From assembly GCA_028699365.1 (NCBI GenBank), contig JAQVUQ010000034.1, positions 1 through 13,407 of the forward strand: a DNA stretch of 13,407 bases. Direction: 5' to 3'. Below are positions 1 through 5,001 of the stretch, piece after piece. Every line of letters starts with the position of its first letter. The first letter of the stretch is position 1. The position numbers and the translations under genes are program-made. The notes beneath the pieces are model-generated. The model worked only from the letters and a program-made list of their open reading frames with translations. It did no database searches and was not told the DNA's origin. Origin of the DNA: a bacterium (GTDB lineage: Bacteria > UBP13 > UBA5359).

Positions 1-75
1 GACAGGGACTCGCTCTAATCTTTCCCTATCCATTTTTCAATGTGCTCTGCCGCCATCTCTCGAGGGCAGACATCA

Positions 76-104
76 ATATTACCACACCTCTTTGCCCGTG
101 TCAA
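76..104 (-). promoter_or_regulatory. Sigma70-like promoter P2 (TTGACA-N17-TAATAT)
   Basis: On the minus strand TTGACA (104-99) is followed by a 17-base spacer and TAATAT (81-76). Expected transcription start is near position 69, giving a transcript that includes the boxA-like stretch at 47-34 before leaving the window. Having two promoters with perfect -35 boxes in tandem is typical of stable RNA operons, which is why I favour that reading over a single protein gene. Confidence 0.5.
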
Positions 105-174
105 GCTCGTCTCCGGCTCACTCGGGCTCGTCTTGTCTTCACTCTTTCAACGTCTGTCGCGATGCGGCTTACGT

Positions 175-203
175 ATGTTACACCATACTTCCCACCATGT
201 CAA
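175..203 (-). promoter_or_regulatory. Sigma70-like promoter P1 (TTGACA-N17-TAACAT)
   Basis: On the minus strand a perfect -35 box TTGACA (203-198) is followed by exactly 17 bases and TAACAT (180-175, 4 of 6 matches to TATAAT). It points leftward, away from lysS, into the leader that leaves the window. It lies 94-99 bp upstream of a second promoter with the same layout, so the two look like a tandem pair. Confidence 0.5.
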
Positions 204-261
204 GGCATTAAAATTATCGAAGTTTCGGCATTTTACGTAATCCCTGATCGCCCCGAATAAG

Positions 262-1839
262 CTATTCGGACCGGGCTGCGGCAGCCTGTCGCAATCGTTC
301 GATGACAAATTCCCGCTCCAGGGAGAGAATAAACGGAGCGGCCCTGGGACCGGATTTCTGACCCAGTATGGCGGTGTAAACGGCCTGAAAGAGTTGCGTC
401 GACTTCAGCCCCGCTTCACCGGCTACGGTATAAAGCATATTTTCCAATTCCCGGGCATCCGGATCACAACCGGACAGGCTCTCGGCCATCTGCAACAACG
501 CCTGGCGCTGTGCCGCATCCAGAGCTGCAACTCCCTCGGGAAGCTCCTCCCGAACTTCAAAAACAAACGCCGGCGGTGCATACTTGCGCAGCCATACCAG
601 AGCGTATTCCATCTCGCGCCTGACCCTGTCCTCATCCTGCACAGCCTGTCCGTAGCCGCTGCGTATCAGCACCTCTTTCAATCGCCCGAAACTGCCGCGA
701 GCTATCTGAGCCGAGACAACCATATGTCTGAACGGAATCCTTATCTGCCTGGCCGCGCCCTCGCCGTCCGGCTGGCTCATAGAGTAAAGCCTTCCCGCCT
801 GGGACGCGCTTTCCTCGTCGGCCGGTTCCTCACCAAAGTGAATCCGCTCCAGCTTGTCGTACTCCTCCAGCAGATTTATCAGCGCCTGGCCGGGATCGAA
901 TTCTATATGCTTCTCAGGACGTGCCCGTGCAATCAGATACCGGACCACCTGCGGCGGAAGCAACTCCAGCATGTCCTCGATGGAAACGGCTACTCCGGTC
1001 GAACTGGACATGGCACCCTGGCCTTTGAGATATATCCATTCATAAACCATCGGGAAGGGGGGTTCGTAGCCGAAAATTTCCCGGCTGATGCGTATACCCG
1101 TATCATATGATCCCCCCGGAGCAGCGTGATCCTTGCCGAAGGGCTCCATGGTAACGCCTAACGCTTTCCATCGAGCCGGCCAATCCACCCTCCAGACCAG
1201 CTTGGCTTCTCCGATCGAATAATCGGCCGTGCCTTCATAACCGCAATCACAGGTATAATCCACCTGGTGCCGCTCAGGACGAAAACCTGTTATGGTGGTC
1301 CCGCTCAGCCTGCCGCACTGCCGGCAGAGGGCGTTGAGAGGCGACCAGTTCGGCGGCATCTCACGCCCGGAAACCTCCGACAGAATGGCGGAGATCTTTT
1401 CCCGGCCGGACATGGCCTCGGTTATCACATCTGTGTAGACACCCTCTTTATACAGGCGATCGGCCCTCAGCACCCGCGGCTTTATGCCCAGATCCTCCAG
1501 TGCACAGAGAAAAGGCTGAAGAAAATGCTCGGCGTAGTTGTCACAGCAACCCTGGGGATCCGGAACATGCGCCAGAGGCTTGCCGATATACTCTTTGTAG
1601 CTTTCAGGAAGAAAGGGGTATACCTTGCGCAGCGGGTCGAAGCTGTCGGCGATATAGATAAAGTCAGGATCGATGTCCTTGCTTCGCAACCCTCGATAAA
1701 CCAGATCAGCCGTCATAACCTCGCGGATATTGCCCAGATGGATGGGTCCTGAGGGGGTTATGCCGGTAGCCACCCTGTGCAGAGTTCCGCGCGCTTCAAG
1801 CGCCTCGGCAGCCATCCAGTCAGCCCAGTGTAATTCCAT
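262..1839 (-). CDS. lysS: Lysyl-tRNA synthetase, class I
   Basis: Charges tRNA-Lys with lysine in the cytoplasm. The 525-residue length suits the class I (archaeal-type) LysRS family, which is unrelated to the usual bacterial class II enzyme. The HIGH-type ATP motif is HLGN at residues 34-37, inside SGPIHLGN. A zinc-finger-like part has C172-x2-C175 and C197-x-C199. The KMSKS-type loop is at about 276-282 and reads AMSSSTG, lacking the lysines usually found there. The ATG at 1839 is preceded by GAGGTAGGA, a good ribosome binding site. The gene follows greA by 74 bp and is probably co-transcribed, with a hairpin in the gap. The TAG stop falls in the loop of a 7-bp inverted repeat (253-269) that has no T-run, so it is a weak terminator at best. 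Family assignment is firm. Confidence 0.95.
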   Translation of the reverse strand: MELHWADWMAAEALEARGTLHRVATGITPSGPIHLGNIREVMTADLVYRGLRSKDIDPDFIYIADSFDPLRKVYPFLPESYKEYIGKPLAHVPDPQGCCDNYAEHFLQPFLCALEDLGIKPRVLRADRLYKEGVYTDVITEAMSGREKISAILSEVSGREMPPNWSPLNALCRQCGRLSGTTITGFRPERHQVDYTCDCGYEGTADYSIGEAKLVWRVDWPARWKALGVTMEPFGKDHAAPGGSYDTGIRISREIFGYEPPFPMVYEWIYLKGQGAMSSSTGVAVSIEDMLELLPPQVVRYLIARARPEKHIEFDPGQALINLLEEYDKLERIHFGEEPADEESASQAGRLYSMSQPDGEGAARQIRIPFRHMVVSAQIARGSFGRLKEVLIRSGYGQAVQDEDRVRREMEYALVWLRKYAPPAFVFEVREELPEGVAALDAAQRQALLQMAESLSGCDPDARELENMLYTVAGEAGLKSTQLFQAVYTAILGQKSGPRAAPFILSLEREFVIERLRQAAAARSE

Positions 1840-1859
1840 AATCTTCCTACCTCACATAA

Positions 1860-1894
1860 ACGGACATGAAGAAGCCCGCAGTGCCGCGGGCTTC
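1860..1894 (-). terminator. Hairpin between greA and lysS; terminator or attenuator
   Basis: A perfect 9-bp inverted repeat, GAAGCCCGC (1871-1879) and GCGGGCTTC (1886-1894), has a 6-base loop. Read on the minus strand it is followed by TTCATGTCC, a weak T-rich tail. It lies in the 74-bp gap after the greA stop and before lysS, so it could end the greA message or reduce read-through into lysS. The stem is strong; the poor T-run makes full termination uncertain. Confidence 0.55.
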
Positions 1895-1913
1895 CAATAG
1901 AACATAACCGTTA

Positions 1914-2381
1914 CTACTTTACTGATATTATCTTATACTTCAAGCCGCCCTGCGGCGTGCTTACTTCGACGACTTTACCCTTGCCGGCATCCATGATAGC
2001 CTTGCCCACCGGAGACTCGTTAGAGATCTTGTTGCGGGCTGGATCAGCCTCGGCAGAGCCGACTATGGTATAATCGAACTCTTCTTTGGTTTCCATGTCC
2101 CGCAGCCTGACATGAGAGCCGACGGTAACCTTGGTATGGTGCTCGCTCTCATCAATGAGTTTGGCGTTACGGAGCAGCTTCTCCAAAGTGAGTATCCGGC
2201 CCTCCAGAAAAGCCTGCTCATTCTTGGCAGCCTCATATTCCGGGTTTTCGGCTATCTCGCCGAAATCCTTGGCCTGCCGGATACGCTCGGCAATCTCCTT
2301 GCGATGAACCGTCTTGAGGTGATCCAGTTCGTCCTCAAGCTTCTTCAGGCCTTCCGGGGTAAGATACATCTCTTTTTCCAT
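1914..2381 (-). CDS. greA: Transcription elongation factor GreA
   Basis: Binds RNA polymerase through the secondary channel and stimulates cleavage of backtracked transcripts. The 155-residue length is normal for GreA. An N-terminal coiled coil (about residues 8-75) carries the tip sequence GEIAENPEYEAAK. Its acidic residues E42 and E45 match the D41/E44 pair that coordinates the catalytic magnesium in E. coli GreA, so the aspartate is replaced here by glutamate. The C-terminal FKBP-like domain follows, ending in VEVSTPQGGLKYKIISV. The ATG at 2381 has AAGGAG about 11 bases upstream; a second ATG at codon 5 (MYLTPEGL) is a possible alternative start. It is driven by a perfect-consensus promoter at 2476-2504 and has a hairpin in its leader. 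It is followed by lysS. Confidence 0.96.
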   Translation of the reverse strand: MEKEMYLTPEGLKKLEDELDHLKTVHRKEIAERIRQAKDFGEIAENPEYEAAKNEQAFLEGRILTLEKLLRNAKLIDESEHHTKVTVGSHVRLRDMETKEEFDYTIVGSAEADPARNKISNESPVGKAIMDAGKGKVVEVSTPQGGLKYKIISVK

Positions 2382-2415
2382 ATATACAAACGCTCCTTCA
2401 GCATTTTACGAAGAA

Positions 2416-2435
2416 GCACTGGCGTAAGCCAGTGC
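2416..2435 (-). terminator. Terminator-like hairpin in the greA leader
   Basis: A perfect 8-bp inverted repeat GCACTGGC/GCCAGTGC has a 4-base loop (2424-2427). On the minus strand it is followed by TTCTTCGTAAAA. It sits about 35 bases downstream of the predicted greA transcription start and 35 bases upstream of the greA start codon. It therefore lies inside the 5' untranslated leader rather than at the end of the upstream gene's message alone. It may terminate read-through from the upstream operon, attenuate greA, or both. Confidence 0.5.
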
Positions 2436-2475
2436 AAATTGCTATTAAATACAATAACCCCATATTTTAAAAAGG

Positions 2476-2504
2476 ATTATATAACAACTGATAATCTTTG
2501 TCAA
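2476..2504 (-). promoter_or_regulatory. Perfect-consensus sigma70 promoter of greA
   Basis: On the minus strand TTGACA (2504-2499) is separated by exactly 17 bases from TATAAT (2481-2476). Both hexamers match consensus 6 of 6, and the surroundings are A/T-rich. Predicted transcription start is near 2469, giving a greA leader of about 88 bases that contains the hairpin at 2416-2435. A promoter this strong argues that greA and lysS are transcribed independently of the operon upstream. Confidence 0.8.
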
Positions 2505-2545
2505 AATTCATGCCGAAAAATCGATTAAAGAGGTTTTGTTACAAC

Positions 2546-3613
2546 TTAGTTTCGACCGGCGTTGCGCCTTATGGTCGTGATCTGCTCCGGAGAGACGGCC
2601 CTCTCGAAGCTGCGGAATCCGGCCAGCGTAAATCCGTGCCTGTCGGCCATGGCCGATATCTCCTGAACCTGATTCAGGGATATATCCTTACCGAGCGTAA
2701 AGGATTCATAACACCGGTCCAGCGCCAGCAGCATGGTCTCGGACATACAGGCATAAGCCGTTCGCGGGGGGAAGCCGAAATTGAAGTTGAACTCCACCTC
2801 TCCAGGAACGGCCACAACTCCCCCTTCGATGACCAGCACATCGTTGCGGCTTTCAGCCACCTGCCGGGAAACGTTGCGCGGCCGGGAGACGTCGCAGACC
2901 ACGGCGCCGCGTTTAAGATCATCGGCTTCGATAATAACGTCCGTGGCGCTGGTGACGGTCAGAACGATATCCGCCGCAGCCAGGCCGGCCTTTATATCGG
3001 TAGTAGTGGAGACCACGGCTTTACGCCCGCTCAGATCGACGGCCAGGGCTTCCAGTGCCTCCGTTCTGCGTCCCACCAGGCTGAGTGCAGCCGTCTTATC
3101 CGCCATGATACAGGAGCAGACCTTGCCGATGGAGCCGTTGGCACCCACTACGGCGACGGTGGCGGCGGACGGGTCTATGCCCATCAGTTCCGCACCGCGC
3201 AGCGCACCCTCCACCGCCGTGGCTACGGTGTAACTGTTGCCGGTGGTTACAGGTATATTCACGCCCTTGGCTACAGTTATGCCGCCGTCCCCCACTACGG
3301 AGGTGAACGCTCCCAGACCGACGATGCCTGCTCCCAGCGTTTCAGCCATAACGACGGCCTCGGTGATCTTTTTCATGACGAAATCCACATCCAGCGTCAT
3401 CATCTGTTTTGCCGTCAGAGGACAACCCACAAACCACCCTTCCGCCTCGGCACCTGCGGCAGAGCGGATGCCGGTTATATGCGACACCTTAAAGGGCGGC
3501 ATCCATTCCAGCATCTTTTCCAGTATGGCCTCGGACTTGCCGGCGGCGGCCGGTTCCCATCGCTGCACATCGTCCAGCGTCAGAGGATGAACTATAAAAC
3601 CGAAGCGCTCCAT
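2546..3613 (-). CDS. Long-chain acyl-ACP reductase-like protein (AAR family)
   Basis: Likely reduces a fatty acyl-ACP or acyl-CoA to a fatty aldehyde with NAD(P)H in the cytoplasm. The 355 residues align along their whole length, from memory, with cyanobacterial acyl-ACP reductase. Matching parts are FGFIVHPLTL at the N-terminus, GLGAFTSVV (99-107), TTGNSYT (123-129), the Rossmann nucleotide-binding loop VAVVGANGSIG (153-163), VIEGGVV (261-267) and ACMSETMLLAL (288-298). C289 aligns with the catalytic acyl-carrying Cys294 of the Synechococcus enzyme. The ATG starts immediately after the TAA of the SRPBCC gene, with GAGG 8 bases upstream, so the two are translated from one message. Automatic annotation may call it shikimate or glutamyl-tRNA reductase-like because of the Rossmann fold. 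No aldehyde-deformylating oxygenase is present in the window. Family is clear; physiological product is unknown. Confidence 0.8.
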   Translation of the reverse strand: MERFGFIVHPLTLDDVQRWEPAAAGKSEAILEKMLEWMPPFKVSHITGIRSAAGAEAEGWFVGCPLTAKQMMTLDVDFVMKKITEAVVMAETLGAGIVGLGAFTSVVGDGGITVAKGVNIPVTTGNSYTVATAVEGALRGAELMGIDPSAATVAVVGANGSIGKVCSCIMADKTAALSLVGRRTEALEALAVDLSGRKAVVSTTTDIKAGLAAADIVLTVTSATDVIIEADDLKRGAVVCDVSRPRNVSRQVAESRNDVLVIEGGVVAVPGEVEFNFNFGFPPRTAYACMSETMLLALDRCYESFTLGKDISLNQVQEISAMADRHGFTLAGFRSFERAVSPEQITTIRRNAGRN

Positions 3614-4051
3614 TTACGCTTCCTCGATTCGTCGTTTGATGGAATTGAGCATCATCAGGCTGTTGTCCCTGACCTTCTGCTCCATAACCGGCCCCAGGAC
3701 ATCCGCCAACATGGGTATTCCCAGATCGAAATCTACCGTCAGACGCACTTCGCAGCCGCCCGGCGTTTCCGTCACGCTCCACCGGCCCTCGAATCTGGCC
3801 AGATCGCCTTCCGTCATGCGGTAGTCGATACGGAGATTCTGTTCATCGAATAGATCCTCCTCCGTCCAACTGATCGGCATGCCGTCGATTTCACTTTCCC
3901 AGGCGGTCATCGTGCCGCCGGGTATGTGCTCAAGCACTTTAACGCTCTTGATATCCGGCATGAAATCGGGGAAACGTTCCATATCTTTGATGATATCGAA
4001 TATCTCCCGGCCCCGGCCGGCAACCTCTATGCTGGTTTCAATAAAAGACAA
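3614..4051 (-). CDS. SRPBCC-fold protein (Coq10/polyketide-cyclase-like)
   Basis: A small protein of the START-related SRPBCC superfamily, which binds hydrophobic ligands in a helix-grip cavity. Typical features are the opening FIETSIEVAGRGREIFDIIKDMERFPDFMP, where the helix is followed by the usual W/F-P motif, the strands around WSVTETPGGCEVRLTVDFDL, and a long C-terminal helix from about 112 to the end. I choose a TTG start at 4051 (MSFIETSIEV, 145 residues) because GGAGGTG sits at the right distance upstream. The longer frame's ATG at 4066 overlaps that ribosome binding site, has no site of its own, and lies only about 3 bases after the predicted transcription start. It is the first gene of a two-gene operon with the acyl-ACP-reductase-like gene, so its ligand may be a fatty acyl chain or aldehyde; that is inference. 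Confidence 0.82.
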   Translation of the reverse strand: MSFIETSIEVAGRGREIFDIIKDMERFPDFMPDIKSVKVLEHIPGGTMTAWESEIDGMPISWTEEDLFDEQNLRIDYRMTEGDLARFEGRWSVTETPGGCEVRLTVDFDLGIPMLADVLGPVMEQKVRDNSLMMLNSIKRRIEEA

Positions 4052-4057
4052 GGCTGA

Positions 4058-4064
4058 CACCTCC
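4058..4064 (-). promoter_or_regulatory. Ribosome binding site that sets a TTG start
   Basis: GGAGGTG on the minus strand lies 6 to 7 bases before the TTG at 4051-4049. It overlaps the upstream in-frame ATG at 4066-4064, which therefore cannot use it. It is the main reason for preferring the TTG start of the SRPBCC gene. Confidence 0.65.
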
Positions 4065-4075
4065 ATGTTTCTGTA

Positions 4076-4105
4076 ATTCTAGCTTAAAAGGGCAGGGGGT
4101 GTCAA
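4076..4105 (-). promoter_or_regulatory. Promoter of the SRPBCC/acyl-reductase operon
   Basis: On the minus strand TTGACA (4105-4100, 6 of 6) is followed by an 18-base spacer and TAGAAT (4081-4076, 5 of 6). Predicted start of transcription is near 4069, which leaves a leader of about 18 bases before the TTG start at 4051 and contains its ribosome binding site. Confidence 0.65.
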
Positions 4106-4139
4106 TTTGCCCGTCTGCAAAGGAAAACAATTGCCGTGT

Positions 4140-4173
4140 TTGTTTCCCAACTCCTGCAGCAGGGTATATATAT
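4140..4173 (+). promoter_or_regulatory. Weak candidate promoter of the HAD gene with an internal palindrome
   Basis: Upstream of the HAD gene a T/A run TATATATAT (4165-4173) could serve as a -10 region. The best -35 candidate, TTGTTT at 4140-4145, has a long spacer of 19 bases. Between them lies the perfect 11-bp palindrome CCTGCAGCAGG (4153-4163), which could be an operator, though one short palindrome can arise by chance. Confidence 0.3.
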
Positions 4174-4189
4174 GCTTTAAGGAGGAGAT

Positions 4190-4873
4190 ATGACCAAGCT
4201 CAAGGGCTTCATTTTAGATGTAGACGGCACTCTGGTGGACAGTGTCGGGGCTCATGTGGAAGCCTGGTATACGGCCTTTGCCGAAGCCGGACTGGCGCAG
4301 GGCCGCGAGGTTATCCACGATCAGATCGGCAAAGGCGGCGATAAACTGGTTCCGTATCTCCTGGCTGACGAAAAGCTGGATCACGATACCATGACAGCAA
4401 TAACCGCCAGAATCGACAAACGCCACAGCGATATCTTTCGTGAGAAGTACCTCTATAAGATCAGAGCCTTTCCTATGGTCGCCCTGCTGTTGAACGAGGT
4501 CAAAAGCCGCGGTTTCAAGCTGGGCTTGGCCAGCTCAGGCAAGGGTTATGAGATCAGGCGTTATATGGATCTGCTGGGAGTGGGCGATATAGTGGATACG
4601 GTTGTCACGGCCTCCGACGTCAACGAGACCAAGCCCTCTCCCGAAATCTTCAAATCGGCGGTGGAGAAGCTCTCTCTGCCGGTCGAAGCGCTGGCGGCGG
4701 TAGGAGATACGCCTTACGATATAGCCTCTGCAGCAGCCATCAAGCTGAGATGCGTGGCTCTGCTGACAGGCGGCTTCCGCACTGTCGAACTCGGCGGAGC
4801 GGTAGCCGTCTACGGCGATCCGGCGGAACTGTATGAGAATCTGGATGAAATTATCGCCAAGCTGTCCGGGTAG
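4190..4873 (+). CDS. HAD-superfamily hydrolase, phosphoglycolate phosphatase/beta-PGM-like
   Basis: A cytosolic Mg2+-dependent phosphatase or phosphomutase of the haloacid dehalogenase superfamily, 227 residues, typical of the GPH/CbbY-type group with an alpha-helical cap after motif I. Motif I is DVDGT with nucleophile D10 and acid/base D12. Motif II is S115 in LASSG, motif III K148 in NETKPSPEIF, and motif IV GDTPYDI with D173 and D177. The cap at about residues 18-85 selects the substrate, and nothing in it lets me name one. The ATG at 4190 is preceded by the strong site AAGGAGGAG. It is a single gene, divergent from the acyl-reductase operon. Its TAG stop is the first three bases of the 68-bp repeat element that follows. 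Confidence 0.88.
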   Translation: MTKLKGFILDVDGTLVDSVGAHVEAWYTAFAEAGLAQGREVIHDQIGKGGDKLVPYLLADEKLDHDTMTAITARIDKRHSDIFREKYLYKIRAFPMVALLLNEVKSRGFKLGLASSGKGYEIRRYMDLLGVGDIVDTVVTASDVNETKPSPEIFKSAVEKLSLPVEALAAVGDTPYDIASAAAIKLRCVALLTGGFRTVELGGAVAVYGDPAELYENLDEIIAKLSG

Positions 4874-4938
4874 CGCTCTTCGAGCGCGGTTGTTGGTTGC
4901 TGGTTGTTAGTTGTTGGTTTCGGGATTCCCATGCAAGC
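4871..4938 (+). repeat. 68-bp dispersed repeat element, copy 1 (hairpin plus GGTTGTT heptads)
   Basis: The element starts with TAG and a perfect 6-bp hairpin GCGCTC-TTC-GAGCGC (4873-4887). Four heptads follow, GGTTGTT, GGTTGCT, GGTTGTT and AGTTGTT (4888-4915), then the tail GGTTTCGGGATTCCC and ATGCAAGC to 4938. A second copy at 8344-8411 has the same length with 6 differences in 68 and no gaps. Two of those differences are paired bases of the hairpin. The TAG is the stop codon of the HAD gene. Confidence 0.85.
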
Positions 4939-4957
4939 CTACGAAGTCGAAGGCTTG
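4934..4957. terminator. Inverted repeat after the HAD gene; possible terminator
   Basis: CAAGCCT (4934-4940) and AGGCTTG (4951-4957) form a 7-bp stem with a 10-base loop that can pair partly. On the plus strand TGTTTTATG follows. AGGCTT (4951-4956) can also pair with AAGCCT at 4984-4989, reinforced by TTATG (4962-4966) with CATAA (4974-4978), giving an alternative stem. The gap lies between convergent genes, so either structure could end the HAD or the FAD-oxidase transcript. T-runs are poor. Confidence 0.35.
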
Positions 4958-5001
4958 TGTTTTATGTGTAAAGCATAAGTTAAAAGCCTGATTTGCACAT
5001 A

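Larger units (their letters stand above)
1..261 (-). other. Gene-free leader region; possible upstream part of an rRNA operon running left
   Basis: No convincing protein gene is seen on either strand here; the two overlapping plus-strand reading frames of 66 and 72 codons are low-complexity and unlike known families. On the minus strand there are two tandem promoter-like sequences. They are followed by a stretch (positions 47 to 34) reading GAGCACATTGAAAA, which resembles the boxA/TTGAAAA part of bacterial rRNA leaders. Two strong tandem promoters plus such a leader suggest that 16S rRNA or another stable RNA starts just left of position 1. An alternative is a protein starting at the minus-strand ATG at 33-31 (MDRERLERVPV and on), but that ATG has no Shine-Dalgarno sequence. 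This is inference: the gene itself lies outside the window. Confidence 0.35.

Noticed and set aside
31-33. Start of a protein gene on the minus strand (MDRERLERVPV)
   Set aside because: Only 11 codons are visible and no ribosome site precedes the ATG; an rRNA-type leader fits better, so it is not listed as a CDS.
253-269. Intrinsic terminator of lysS (CCGAATA/TATTCGG hairpin)
   Set aside because: The stem is A/T-rich with a 3-base loop, contains the stop codon in the loop and is not followed by a T-run.
2546-3613. Annotation as shikimate dehydrogenase or glutamyl-tRNA reductase
   Set aside because: The shared part is only the Rossmann nucleotide-binding fold; N- and C-terminal parts and the cysteine motif match acyl-ACP reductase instead.
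2498-3853. Long open frame on the plus strand (451 codons) opposite the acyl-reductase and SRPBCC genes
   Set aside because: It lies antisense to two clear gene families, is rich in H, G, R and Q typical of a shadow frame, and matches no known family.
4888-4922. CRISPR array or group of direct repeats with spacers
   Set aside because: The GGTTGTT units are head-to-tail 7-mers without spacers, and no cas gene is nearby.
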